Notes: generated by a model not told the origin, from the letters alone. A DNA stretch of 64,000 nucleotides from Gemmatimonadota bacterium (GCA_022820995.1 JAJEEM010000008.1:1-64000); one strand, 5' to 3'. Counted from the stretch's first letter, positions 15,901 to 24,034 are shown. Translations and numbers: made by a program.

Positions 15901-16665
15901 CTGGCCGGGCATCGGCCGTCCGACCTGGTCCTGGACTTCGGCGGCGAGCCGCACGGTGTCGCCAAGCGCCTCGAGCACCACCGCGTCGGGGCTCACGGCC
16001 ACCGTCGTGGGCGCAGGCTCCACGACTTCCAGCTGCGCCCTCCCGGTCACCCCGGACGATGTCGCCGACACGTCGACGTCCCCCTCCGCGGTCCCGGTGA
16101 CCAGCCCCGTCGCGTCGACGACGGCGACCGCCGGGTCGCTCGACGCCCACGCGAATTCGGCGCCGTCGACCGTGTGGGCGTTCGCGTCCCTTGCCTCGGC
16201 CATGAGACGCAGCGTGGTGCCCGGCAGCACGAAGCCGGTCGCGGGAGTCACCTCGACCGAGCTCACCTGCTGGGCGACCGTCGCCGTCGCGCTCCCCGAC
16301 ACCGAGCCCAGCGTCGCCGCGATCGTGGCCGTCCCGTTGGCTGCCGCCGTCACGAGCCCCGACCGGTCCACCGTCGCGACGGACGCGTCGCCGCTCGCCC
16401 AGGTCGCCGCGGCGCCGGCCATCACGTTCCCGTTCTGGTCGCGGACCTCCGCGGAGAGCTGCACCGTCGCGCCCAGCGCGGTCAGCTCAATGGCCGCCGG
16501 ACTGACCGTGACGCTCGCCGGACGCGGAGGATCGGGCGGCGGGCGGGTGGGCTCCGTGCCCCCGTCGCCGCCACAACCGCTGCCCCAGACGATGCACGCG
16601 AGCGCGAACAACGCCGAGGTTCGCTGCGTCCCGGACCCAGCGCGGCGGCGGTCCCTGCGATGCAT
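12985..16665 (-). CDS. BIG-2 / LRR lipoprotein with metzincin-like protease domain
   Basis: A 1226-residue protein. ATG at 16665 gives a signal peptide with lipobox ending GSGC. Four BIG-2 domains (about residues 45-380) precede about a dozen plant-type LRRs (about 395-710; e.g. LTGPIPSELGDLSNLEVLWL) with a Cys cap (LCAPAEADFLAWL). The C-terminal 480 residues contain HELGHNMSLQH near residue 976, which fits the HExxHxxxxxH zinc site of metzincins, and DVMGYCHP, a plausible Met-turn. This suggests a surface metalloprotease targeted by Ig and LRR modules; substrate unknown. It shares the cap and BIG-2 sequences with the adjacent gene, so the pair probably arose by duplication followed by gain or loss of the protease. 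Confidence 0.82.
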   Translation of the reverse strand: MHRRDRRRAGSGTQRTSALFALACIVWGSGCGGDGGTEPTRPPPDPPRPASVTVSPAAIELTALGATVQLSAEVRDQNGNVMAGAAATWASGDASVATVDRSGLVTAAANGTATIAATLGSVSGSATATVAQQVSSVEVTPATGFVLPGTTLRLMAEARDANAHTVDGAEFAWASSDPAVAVVDATGLVTGTAEGDVDVSATSSGVTGRAQLEVVEPAPTTVAVSPDAVVLEALGDTVRLAAEVQDQVGRPMPGQPVVWTAGDTLVARVDSTGLLTAVGNGEAAVTAASGPVSGDAAVQVMQVARTVLVAPPADTLVVGDSLRLAAEAFDARGHPVDGAAFAWSSSEPSIVAVDESGVVRGVGEGTAEIAVAAGSARQASRISVFSPDRASLMAFYEAANGDGWTNARNWTSDRPLSEWFGVEADADGRVTRLALGDNGLEGRIPSEIGDLSRLTDLQLNRDALTGPIPPEIGRLAELRILSLWGNHLTGAIPPEIGALSNLRILWLSSNRLTDPIPSELGGLAELRSLALSVNALTGPIPSELGDLSNLEVLWLGHNRLTGPIPSGLGDLSSLRDLWLADNDLTGTIPARFGDLEGLVQLDLAENDLEGTIPEELGRLRSLERLLLYQNGLTGPIPAALGNVASLRLLSLANNDLSGPVPAEFSALAALEELRLNGNPGLSGFLPVGLANLGSLTTLLAEGTSLCAPAEADFLAWLGTLESQRVARCQNDRSAAYLVQAVQSLDFPVPLVANRPSLLRVFLTAPDGESVDFPPVRASFHLDGEEVHTADIPAPGGTVPAEVGEGSPEASANAVVPADVVQPGLELVVEVDPDRTLGAEAGLTKRIPETGRQAIDVRRVPPLHLTYFPVLRPGQREPAFLRLVAELTADHSMFRPTRSWLPVAEFTLDVRETYFTSAATGGELLEEIEAIRVLEGGAGYYMGAVPTSLTFELSLGGTAFLPGRSSWSHEDPTTVAHELGHNMSLQHAPCGGADGPDPDFPDRAGAIGAWGFDTSDNTLVPPETADVMGYCHPRWISTFSFGKALDYRLEEEAAAAEHAERTLLVWGGVDAAGAPFLHPAFVVDAPPTIPRSGGPYTLTGRTAAGDELFLIEFDTQQIADGDGGSAFVFAVPVSPGWADRLAAIEVSAPGGVATLDGTEGESMALLRDPRTGRVRAILRDLAAGGDRLGSLAGVAADPGAIVSTLGDAADLEVLISSGLPPAIQWRR

Positions 16666-16883
16666 GCTTTTCAAGCGGCGCCCGTCTCCATTCTTCGTTC
16701 GACTTCGAAGGCGTGCTCCGCCTACAAGCATGTCCTGATTCGGAGAGAATAGCTAGAGGCCTTACCCATCGTCTCCCCACTCGACGAGCCGTCGCGGGCC
16801 GACATGGTTGGAGCGCCGCCGAGGGGGCCATATGATCCGCCGCTGCGATCGGAGGAACCGGGGGGACGCCGGGAGGCGCGCGC

Positions 16884-17429
16884 ATGAAACGGTACATCGG
16901 ACGGATCTGGATGGCGCTGCTGGTCGTGGCGCTGGGGATCGTCGTCGTGGTCCAGGGCGATTCCCTGGCGTCGGCCGCGGTGGCCGCGGACGATCGGCCG
17001 TTTCTGACCGCGCTCATGCAGCTGGGCATCCTCTACATCGTCGCCCTGTTCGTCGAACGCTCGCTCGAGGTCCTCCTCAAGGCGTGGCGCCAGGGCGGGA
17101 AGACGCGCATCGAGGCGAAGGTGCGGGCGGCGGACGAGGACGGCAGGGCCGCGGCGGAGACGGAACTGCGCGAATACCGGGCGGGCACCCAGCGGCGGGC
17201 GCTCCTCGCCGGCCTGACGCTGGGACTCATGGTGTCCCTGGCCGGCGTCCGGCTCCTCGGCCCGATCTTCGATCTCGCCGCGTCGTCGTCGTTGCAGCAG
17301 GCCTTGTTCCGGTTCACGGACATCATCCTCACGGCCGGACTGATCGCCGGCGGATCGGCGGCGATCCACGAACTGATGGCGCTCATCGACGATCTCCTGA
17401 GGGCCCGCCGAAAGCGCGCCAGGCCGTAG
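16884..17429 (+). CDS. Integral membrane protein, unknown
   Basis: A 181-residue protein with four hydrophobic segments (about residues 8-28, 42-58, 106-125 and 142-165) and, between the second and third, a charged helix rich in Glu, Lys and Arg that may form a coiled coil in the cytoplasm. A GGAGG-like sequence (GGGAGGCGCGCGC) precedes the ATG. No family is recognised. It ends 7 bp before the PhoD-like gene, so the two probably form an operon. Confidence 0.6.
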   Translation: MKRYIGRIWMALLVVALGIVVVVQGDSLASAAVAADDRPFLTALMQLGILYIVALFVERSLEVLLKAWRQGGKTRIEAKVRAADEDGRAAAETELREYRAGTQRRALLAGLTLGLMVSLAGVRLLGPIFDLAASSSLQQALFRFTDIILTAGLIAGGSAAIHELMALIDDLLRARRKRARP

Positions 17430-17436
17430 CCCGGCG

Positions 17437-19182
17437 GTGGCGACGAGCATGCACGGACCGGACTCGCTGGTCTTCAAGTCGGACCGGCCCTGGCCGAACG
17501 CCCGCCTGCGCGTGGGGGCGATCGTCGGGCACGCGACCTCGGACTCGGTGCGGCTGTGGCTGCGCACGGGGGGTCCCGGGCGCTTCACGCTGTTGCTCTA
17601 CGATTGCGGCGAGGCGATGGGGTCGTCGTCGGCGCGGGCGGAGCTTCGGGCCGCGCTCGGCCGGGTGCCCCTGTCGGCGGAGGAGACGGCCGAGGCCCTG
17701 GCCGCGTCGCGCGCGGTGCCCTTCGAGGTGGACGGGTACGCGGACGACACGACGCGCGTGCTGGACCTCGCGGATCTCCGGCCGGACACGCGCTACGGCT
17801 ACGCGCTGCACTCGGAGGACGACGGCGGCAAGGTGATCCTCGGACACAACCGGCTGCGCAGCTTTCGCACGCCGCCCGGGGAGGACGAACGGCGCCCGTT
17901 TCAGGTCGCGCTCTTCTCCTGCCACATGCCGTACCGCGTGAGCGGGCTGTTCCGGAAGCGGACGGACGTGGGCGACATCGATGCCTGGGACTTCCTCGCC
18001 GCGACGCTCGACCGGCACCGCGACAGCGTCGACGTGGTGATCGCCGGCGGCGACCAGTGCTACAGCGACGGCGTGACGACGCTGGACATCTGGAAGCTCC
18101 TGAACCGGAGCATGCGCCGGGAGGGCGGCGAGCTGCTGCCCGACGAGCGGTCCATGCGCAGCTGGTACCGCGACATCTACCGCGGATACTGGGGCTTCGA
18201 GGGCGTGCGCCGCATCCTCGACGCCTACCCGACCTACATGATCTGGGACGACCACGAGATCGGCGACGGCTGGGGGTCGCACTATCTCGCCGACGACGGC
18301 CCCGACGACGGGCTGGCGCGCGTGCTGCCGGACCTCGCGGACAGGGGGCTGACCCGCGACGAGGGGCGCCGGCTCCTCCGCCGCATGTTCCGCGCGGCGT
18401 GCGCCGTCTACCGGGAATACCAGCACAGCCACAATCCCCCGACGGCTGCCGATGCGGATCCCGCGGAGGCCCCTGACGTGTGGGACTACTCGTTCACCCG
18501 GGGCGGGGCGGCGTTCTACGTCCTGGACGGCCGGGGCCACCGCGACATCGAGCGCAACGGCTACCGGATCCTGGGCGAGTCCCAGTTTCGCCGCTTCGAG
18601 GCATGGGCGGACGCGCTCGATCCGGAGGAGACCCCGTTCATGTTCGTGGTCTCGGCGGTCCCCGTGCTCCACGCGAGGTCGGCCCTGGCGAATGCGGACC
18701 TCGACCTCACCCTGCGCGCGGCCGGTCTCGGCGACGACTTGCGCGATTCATGGGAGCACCGCCTCCACGACGAGGAGCGGGCCGCGCTCATGGAGGTGCT
18801 GTTCCGGGCGGCGCGGCGCGGAGTCCGTCCCCTCATCCTGAGCGGCGACGTGCACTGCTCGGCCGTCTTCAGCCTCACCGACGACGACGGGCACCGCGTC
18901 TGGCAGCTCACCTCGAGTGCCGTGACGTACCACGTGCCCCGCGCGCTGGGCTGGGCGCTCCGCTTCGGCGCGGCCGACGACGGAGAGACGCCGGAAGGCT
19001 ACGGATTCAGACGGCTCGCCCTCTACACGGGCACCTCCTACGCCCTCATCGAGGTGAACCCCGCCGCCCGCGAGGCATGGTTCAAGCTCTACGGCAAGCA
19101 GATCGTCGAGGAACCGGGCCCGGACCGCGGCCGCCGCACCGTTCCCCTCAGCCACTCCGTCGCCAAGATCCGCCTCTCCTGA
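17437..19182 (+). CDS. PhoD-like alkaline phosphatase/phosphodiesterase family protein
   Basis: A 581-residue protein with an N-terminal fibronectin-like part (about residues 10-140, VGAIVGHATSDSVRLWLR) and a calcineurin-like metallophosphatase core. Metal-binding motifs are seen in order: VIAGGDQCYSDG, IWDDHEIGDGWG and LILSGDVHCSAVF. PhoD enzymes hydrolyse phosphodiesters and phosphomonoesters with Fe/Ca cofactors; this group with DHEIGDGWG is less well characterised. No signal peptide or Tat motif is visible, unlike typical secreted PhoD, so it may be cytoplasmic. The GTG start at 17437 is used; an ATG at 17449 is also possible. It follows the membrane protein gene with a 7-bp gap. Confidence 0.8.
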   Translation: MATSMHGPDSLVFKSDRPWPNARLRVGAIVGHATSDSVRLWLRTGGPGRFTLLLYDCGEAMGSSSARAELRAALGRVPLSAEETAEALAASRAVPFEVDGYADDTTRVLDLADLRPDTRYGYALHSEDDGGKVILGHNRLRSFRTPPGEDERRPFQVALFSCHMPYRVSGLFRKRTDVGDIDAWDFLAATLDRHRDSVDVVIAGGDQCYSDGVTTLDIWKLLNRSMRREGGELLPDERSMRSWYRDIYRGYWGFEGVRRILDAYPTYMIWDDHEIGDGWGSHYLADDGPDDGLARVLPDLADRGLTRDEGRRLLRRMFRAACAVYREYQHSHNPPTAADADPAEAPDVWDYSFTRGGAAFYVLDGRGHRDIERNGYRILGESQFRRFEAWADALDPEETPFMFVVSAVPVLHARSALANADLDLTLRAAGLGDDLRDSWEHRLHDEERAALMEVLFRAARRGVRPLILSGDVHCSAVFSLTDDDGHRVWQLTSSAVTYHVPRALGWALRFGAADDGETPEGYGFRRLALYTGTSYALIEVNPAAREAWFKLYGKQIVEEPGPDRGRRTVPLSHSVAKIRLS

Positions 19183-19210
19183 CGACAGGCAGACGTACCC
19201 TGGTCATTGA

Positions 19211-21217
19211 TCATTCCCGGAGCGCGGCGTCGATCGCCTCTTCCAGGAAGTCCCAGTACAGGTCGATGTAGCTGCGTTCGCCGGGGCCGTCCATCAGGAA
19301 CGGGTTCATCAGCGTGTGCCGGAGGATGAAGATGTGGTCCGCTTCCTCTTCGGGCCGCGCCGGGACCGCGACGAACGTCGCCGGGTCGATGCCCAGCTCG
19401 CGCAGGATGCGGCCGCACTGCTCGTCTTCCCCGCCCTCCCGGCGGAGCGACGTGTACGACCCGATGAAACGGGCCTCCTGCACCGGCCGGGCGCCGTCCA
19501 CCTTCATTTGGGCGAAGACGCGGCGGGCGAAGCGGTTCATCTCCGCGAGGCTCCGGTTGCCGTTCCGGTTGAGCGCGAGGCAGACGAGGTTGGAATCGGG
19601 CTCGAAGGGGACGATGAGCCGCACGCGGTCTTCGAGCCGCCCGGCGGCTTCCCGGGCCGATTCGTAGAAGTACTCGCACGCCCGGATGGTGTGGCGCAGG
19701 ACGCGCCCCAGGCCCTCGCTGTGGAGGGGCAGGACTTCGTGCGCCACGGCCACCGAGGCGGCCGCCGCCCCCGGTTTCGAGCCCTCCAGGATGTACTGGC
19801 CGAGGTTCCGGAGCTGTTGCTCGCGCGGGACCTCGTCCTCGACGTCGCCCAGGTCGAAGACGTAGGCGGCCTGCTGCGTGATGAAGTCCACGATCTCGCG
19901 GTTGCGCGCGACGAACGCCCCCGCCGCGTAGGGCAGGAACCCGAGCTTGTGGGGATCGATCGTCACCGAGTCGGCGTGCCTCACGGAGGTGAACGCCCGG
20001 TAGACGAGGTCCGAGGGGAAGTACCGGAACCCCTTCCGGATCTTCTCGGGCGAGAGGAAGCCGCCGTCGGGGTCCCGGAAGACGCTCGCCAGGTATCCGC
20101 CCCAGGCCGCGTCCACGTGAACGAAGAAGTCGGCGCCGCGCTCGTTCCAGCGCCGCCGCGCCGCGACGATCTCGTGGATCGGGTCGATCGTGCCGAACTC
20201 CGTGGTGCCGAGCACGCCGACGACGCCGAGCACCGGCGTGCGGCTCTCGAAGGCCTCCGCCAGGCACGCCTCCAGGTGGTCCGGATCCAGGCGCATGTGG
20301 TCGTCCACCGCGACCTTGACGAGTTGCGCGGTCCCCAAACCCATCACCTTCATCCCCTTCTCCCAGGAGTAGTGGGCGGAAGCCGCGACGAGCACCCTCG
20401 GCGGACGCAGCTCCGGGTGCCGGGCGAAGAACTCCTGGATCCCGAGAGTCTCGAGGCGCTCGCCCCGCACGGCCCGCCTGAGCCGCGGGAAGGCCGTCGG
20501 ATCCCGCTCGCGGACGGCCTCGGCGACCTCGCGCCGCAGGCCGATCGTCTGGCCGATGCTCAGGTTGACGAGTTCCCACTGGCTGTACTCCGCCAGTTCC
20601 TTCCGCAGCGGTCCCACGGGTCCGGTCGCGAGTTCCGCCCGCTTCACCCCCTCCTGCAGGGCGACGCCGTAGAACTTCACCGCGCGGAAGTTCCACAGCG
20701 CCTCGTAGTTGGCCACGGTGCCGCCGGACGTCAGGTGGCCCCAGGCGCAGGGCTGGACCGAGGGGTCGACGTTGAAGCCGAACATGGCGGCGAGGTCCCG
20801 GCCCGCGCGGAGCTCATGGGTGAGCGTGACCGGCGCCGCCTCCTCGCTCACGTTGTTCGGGTTGTAGAGGGTGGTGAGGATCCGCGCCACGAGACCGGGG
20901 ATGAGCAGGTCCGTACTCATGTGCCCCACGTACCGCGGGTGGAAGATGGGAACGGACTGCTTCAGCTCTCCCGACAGCCGGATCAGCGCCTGCCGCGTGC
21001 GCGCCTTCGCCTGCAGGAAATCCGGACGGTAGGCGGCCGCCGCCGTGATCCGGTGCCCGTCCTCCGGGCGGAAGTTCCGCCGCCAGAAGGCATGATCGCG
21101 CACGAACTCGACGATCAACTCCTCGAGCCAACGGTCGTTCTCCCCCGCGGGCCCCAGAAAGAACGGCTGGAGGAAGTCAAGCTCCTCCCGCAATCGATCG
21201 CTCGACGGTTCAGTCAT
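19211..21217 (-). CDS. Pyridoxal-phosphate-dependent group II decarboxylase
   Basis: A 668-residue protein of the group II decarboxylase fold. The cofactor lysine is K424 in TIDPHKLGF; upstream FFVHVDAAWGGY holds the Asp that contacts the pyridine nitrogen, and CAWGHLTSGGTVANYEALWN and NPNNVSEEAAPVT are family motifs. Length and the NNVSEEAAPVT region resemble the long bacterial tyrosine/glutamate decarboxylases rather than the short GadB type. The substrate is probably an aromatic or acidic amino acid, but no specificity residue can be assigned. ATG at 21217 is chosen over the ATG 45 bp upstream. It converges on the PhoD gene and is preceded by the barrel gene at 21237. Confidence 0.82.
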   Translation of the reverse strand: MTEPSSDRLREELDFLQPFFLGPAGENDRWLEELIVEFVRDHAFWRRNFRPEDGHRITAAAAYRPDFLQAKARTRQALIRLSGELKQSVPIFHPRYVGHMSTDLLIPGLVARILTTLYNPNNVSEEAAPVTLTHELRAGRDLAAMFGFNVDPSVQPCAWGHLTSGGTVANYEALWNFRAVKFYGVALQEGVKRAELATGPVGPLRKELAEYSQWELVNLSIGQTIGLRREVAEAVRERDPTAFPRLRRAVRGERLETLGIQEFFARHPELRPPRVLVAASAHYSWEKGMKVMGLGTAQLVKVAVDDHMRLDPDHLEACLAEAFESRTPVLGVVGVLGTTEFGTIDPIHEIVAARRRWNERGADFFVHVDAAWGGYLASVFRDPDGGFLSPEKIRKGFRYFPSDLVYRAFTSVRHADSVTIDPHKLGFLPYAAGAFVARNREIVDFITQQAAYVFDLGDVEDEVPREQQLRNLGQYILEGSKPGAAAASVAVAHEVLPLHSEGLGRVLRHTIRACEYFYESAREAAGRLEDRVRLIVPFEPDSNLVCLALNRNGNRSLAEMNRFARRVFAQMKVDGARPVQEARFIGSYTSLRREGGEDEQCGRILRELGIDPATFVAVPARPEEEADHIFILRHTLMNPFLMDGPGERSYIDLYWDFLEEAIDAALRE

Positions 21218-21236
21218 GTATGGAGTCTGGTTTGGG

Positions 21237-21815
21237 TCAGGGGTTGAACCGCACGCCGACACCCATTGGAAGCGCGGTCACCATCCGGATTCCCCCCGTC
21301 TCCCGGGGAACGCGGTTTGTTTTTATGCCCAGATGGAGAAGGACCGACCAGGGTCGCGCGAACCGGAGGCCGAATTGTACGCCGGCGCCCGCCGCAACCC
21401 CAGTGTGGCGGGATCCTCCGGACCTGAACTCCATTCGCCCCACCCGTCCACTGACCACAATCCACGGCGCGCGGGGGCCGTTCCCGAGCGCGAATTCGCG
21501 CTCCACGCGACCGAGGAGGCCCGAGATGTCGACGCCACCCGAGGTCGACCACAACTGATGGCTGTAATAGCTGAGGACATACGCCTCGACGTCCAACCCC
21601 ACGCGTGTGGACGTCGACCCGCATGCGAAGCCAAGGCCGTAGTGCTCCCCGATGAACAGCGGCGAGTCCATGCCCGACCCGAGGTCCATTCCGTGGGTGG
21701 GAACGGCCATCCCTGTCGTCGCGGAAAGGGTACACGTCTGAGCGGCCGCGTCGGGCGGAATACTCGCCACCGCCACCGCCAGAAATCCGGTGACGAACCC
21801 GAGCCTCCGCTTCAC
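21237..21815 (-). CDS. Small outer-membrane beta-barrel-like protein
   Basis: A 192-residue protein with a cleavable signal peptide (AAAQ near residue 26) and alternating hydrophobic strands rich in Gly and aromatic residues, ending MGVGVRFNP with a C-terminal aromatic-containing strand typical of barrels. It has the same layout as the gene at 21812-22456 (CTLSATTGMAVPTHG versus CSFAMALGVAVPTGG), and the two overlap by ATGA-type coupling (21812-21815), so they are a duplicated pair. Function unknown. Confidence 0.6.
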   Translation of the reverse strand: MKRRLGFVTGFLAVAVASIPPDAAAQTCTLSATTGMAVPTHGMDLGSGMDSPLFIGEHYGLGFACGSTSTRVGLDVEAYVLSYYSHQLWSTSGGVDISGLLGRVEREFALGNGPRAPWIVVSGRVGRMEFRSGGSRHTGVAAGAGVQFGLRFARPWSVLLHLGIKTNRVPRETGGIRMVTALPMGVGVRFNP

Positions 21816-22456
21816 AGGCTCAACCGCACCCCGACGGAAACGGGGAAGGTCATCAGTCGTTCATGTCCGCGATATGCCGCGGTTCCCTTGGCGCCCGGTT
21901 CGATGGTGGAAAGAGTGTTCGCCCTCACGGCGACGTCGAAGATGACGGCCCAGGGCGGGGACAGGGGGACGCCGAAGCGCACACTCCCGCCGGCCACCTT
22001 TCCGAGCCGACCGAAGTCGACCTGCCTCTCAAGGTGAAGGATGGCAAGGAGCGACCTCGCCCGCTCGTCAGGCACGATGAATCCCGCATGGCCGCCCACT
22101 CCCACCCACGGCGCGTTGTCGTCGTCCGTGAGCGGGAAGTCGACCCCGAACCGACCCACCAAGCCCAGCAGGCTCACGCCGTAGCCGAATGTGGCGGCAT
22201 GCTGCGAACCAAAGGCGGTGCTCTCCAGGTCGACTCCGAACCGGATGGACTTCGAACCGCACTCGAGCCCGAGACGCCCGGTCTGCCCGGCCGACAGTCT
22301 CACTTCTCCCCGGTCCGGGTCCGGCACGCCACCCGTCGGAACCGCGACGCCCAGCGCCATCGCAAACGAGCAGCCCTGCCCCACGGCCGACCCCGGCATG
22401 ACGGCCGCCAGAAGGGCGAGCCCCACGACCACGGACCCAACCCTCTCCATCCTCAT
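21812..22456 (-). CDS. Small outer-membrane beta-barrel-like protein
   Basis: A 214-residue protein: signal peptide (VVGLALLAAVMPGSAVG), CSFAMALGVAVPTGG, then beta strands ending FPVSVGVRLSL. It is a paralogue of the gene at 21237-21815. The in-frame stretch upstream of 22456 does not belong to the barrel: it encodes the first ~29 residues of an unrelated protein (see the remnant at 22457-22543). Start codons at 22456 or 22450 both keep the signal peptide. If translation began at 22543 the signal would be masked, so expression from the remnant start is unlikely. Confidence 0.6.
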   Translation of the reverse strand: MRMERVGSVVVGLALLAAVMPGSAVGQGCSFAMALGVAVPTGGVPDPDRGEVRLSAGQTGRLGLECGSKSIRFGVDLESTAFGSQHAATFGYGVSLLGLVGRFGVDFPLTDDDNAPWVGVGGHAGFIVPDERARSLLAILHLERQVDFGRLGKVAGGSVRFGVPLSPPWAVIFDVAVRANTLSTIEPGAKGTAAYRGHERLMTFPVSVGVRLSL

Positions 22457-22543
22457 TCCCGCCGTGCACACGGTCTCTCCGTATGTCGTTGACAGCTCGG
22501 GGTAGGTCTTGACCGTCACGAGGATGCGGTCTCTCGCCATCAT
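22457..22543 (-). pseudogene. 5' remnant of the DUF488-partner gene
   Basis: Seven bases after the DUF488 stop, an ORF begins MMARDRILVTVKTYPELSTT then YGETVCTAG. I recall this as the N-terminus of a conserved protein normally encoded right after DUF488 genes (pattern ILV.VKTYP.PS..Y.E.VCTAG). After 29 codons it switches without a stop into the signal peptide of the barrel protein. The rest of the partner gene is missing, so this is a truncation scar. Confidence 0.55.
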
Positions 22544-22549
22544 GCCCGC

Positions 22550-23413
22550 CTACAGGTGCTTCGACCGCAGAGGCCGGGCAGCGGTTGCAACGATGGCCTT
22601 GGCGACGCGGGCACGGTGGCAGTCCCCGGAATCGCGTTCGTAGCAGGTGAGCGCCACGTGTTCGCCGGCGTCGATCCATCCCGCGATCCTGGTCACGGCG
22701 TCCTGGCATCGAGTTAGGGTCGTGGCTTCGTATTCCGCAAAGAGACGCTCGTACGCTTCGCGGTCGCCGAGGTTCGCGCGTGCCCCGGACTCGATGCCGA
22801 GCTCCCGGAACGGCTCGTATCGGATGCCCAACTCGTCACAGCCTTCCGAGAGGCGTCGCTTCGAGAATCCCCACTTGCGACTCAGCGGGTTCCGGCGCAC
22901 GTCGCAGAGGCGGGAGATTCCGGACCGGAGGAGTTTGTTGAAGTAGGCTTCGTAGCTTCGTCCCTCGTAGCCGATCGTCGCGAGAAGGCCGCCCCCTGGC
23001 CTCCCGTTGTTTCGGGCAGATTCGTCGCGGTCGCGATGGGCAACCGGGGGTCGGCGTTTCCCGCCGGCTTGGCTCCGGAGACGAGCCGCGAAAGCGGATA
23101 CTTCGCGGTTCTCGAGATCGCGGGCGAGCCGACGGCCGTCCGCCGTGAGACGCCAAGCACCGGAGACGAGGATGCCACGGGATGCGAGTTTGTCCCGGTC
23201 GGCCACGGCGGTGAAGGAACGCGGCCCCTGCGGGTCGGTGATGAAGTCATATGGCGGATCGATGCCGCGCTCCCGACACAGGCGGCCGTAGTCGAAGAGG
23301 AGCCACTGGACATCGGTCTCACGCATCTTCTCTCCGCAGGTGCGCAGGAGGGAGAGAAGGACGCGTTGACGATGAAATAGCCGGGGGACTGCCGCACCGA
23401 CTCCGTCACCCAT
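22550..23413 (-). CDS. DUF488 family protein with N-terminal winged-helix-like domain
   Basis: A 287-residue protein from ATG 23413. The C-terminal half is DUF488: LLATIGYEGRSYEAYFNKLL, ISRLCDVRRNPLSRKWGFSK and VALTCYERDSGDCHR, with conserved Cys/His/Arg that suggest a nucleic-acid- or metal-related enzyme. The N-terminal ~120 residues (HRQRVLLSLLRTCG ... DVQWLLFDYGRL ... YDFITDPQGPRS) match the helical domain often fused to DUF488 and related to the SocA/Panacea fold. The family's usual downstream partner is broken here (22457-22543). DUF488 genes are often found in defence neighbourhoods; the activity is not established. Confidence 0.72.
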   Translation of the reverse strand: MGDGVGAAVPRLFHRQRVLLSLLRTCGEKMRETDVQWLLFDYGRLCRERGIDPPYDFITDPQGPRSFTAVADRDKLASRGILVSGAWRLTADGRRLARDLENREVSAFAARLRSQAGGKRRPPVAHRDRDESARNNGRPGGGLLATIGYEGRSYEAYFNKLLRSGISRLCDVRRNPLSRKWGFSKRRLSEGCDELGIRYEPFRELGIESGARANLGDREAYERLFAEYEATTLTRCQDAVTRIAGWIDAGEHVALTCYERDSGDCHRARVAKAIVATAARPLRSKHL

Positions 23414-23448
23414 GATGGGGGCCAGGGGCTGTGAGCATGGCGAGCAAC

Positions 23449-23616
23449 CTAGCCAACGGTCTGTTGCCGTTCCACTTCCAGATACTCGCGGACGGCAGCC
23501 GCGATGTTCGCGAGGGCTTCCTCCTCCGTCGTCCCCTGGGACACACAACCCGGGAGGCCTGGAACCCAAGCGGAGAATCCCTCTTCGGATTCCTGAAGCG
23601 TCACCCGACATCTCAT
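23449..23616 (-). CDS. Orphan HicB-like antitoxin domain
   Basis: A 55-residue protein from ATG 23616, preceded by GGGGTGGAAG: MRCRVTLQESEEGFSAWVPG, then LPGCVSQGTTEEEALANIAA, the HicB partial RNase H-like fold. Members of this short class bind and inhibit HicA. No HicA toxin is encoded on either side, so it is an orphan or acts in trans. The complete HicBA pair in this window is at 32483-32926. Longer starts at 23646 or 23703 are possible but add unrelated sequence. Confidence 0.65.
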   Translation of the reverse strand: MRCRVTLQESEEGFSAWVPGLPGCVSQGTTEEEALANIAAAVREYLEVERQQTVG

Positions 23617-23767
23617 CTTCCACCCCAGGTTCATCCGGCGCTGCATAGGATTCACCCCTCCGCATCGAATCAGGTGTGTGACCGTTTCGACGCTGGTACA
23701 CACCGGTGGACGACCGGATCCGGCGCGGGATTACTCCTTCGTCACCGACGAAGGGTCAGGAACGCTG

Positions 23768-23929
23768 TCAGGAGCCTCCCTGCTCCGCCTTGGCGCGCTC
23801 CTTCCCGATGTCGGCGAGTCCCTGGGCGACGATGTACGCCACCAGAGGTACGACGACCTCTTCCGGGATCGGGACGCCGACGTCCTCGAGCACGATCAGG
23901 ATGACCGTGCCGAGGGCGGCGAGGAACGT
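23768..23929 (-). CDS. Possible small membrane protein without a canonical start
   Basis: After the stop of the gene at 24035 the same frame stays open for 88 codons and encodes a convincing hydrophobic protein (FLAALGTVILIVLEDVGVPI, PEEVVVPLVAYIVAQ, then a charged tail KERAKAEQGGS). It has no in-frame ATG or TTG; the only GTG (23893) cuts the first membrane segment. A strong AAGGAG site sits 4 bases before an ACG at 23929, as if an ATG had mutated or a rare ACG start is used. It could also be a relic of a gene whose start was lost. No family recognised. Confidence 0.35.
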   Translation of the reverse strand, partial: TFLAALGTVILIVLEDVGVPIPEEVVVPLVAYIVAQGLADIGKERAKAEQGGS

Positions 23930-24034
23930 GAATCTCCTTCCACCATAGAGAATGGAGGCGGCCGGCGGGAAGAGGATCCTTGCGGCGGCATACGATATCG
24001 GCGTCGAGGCGCCGCTCTGACCGTTGGACGATCG

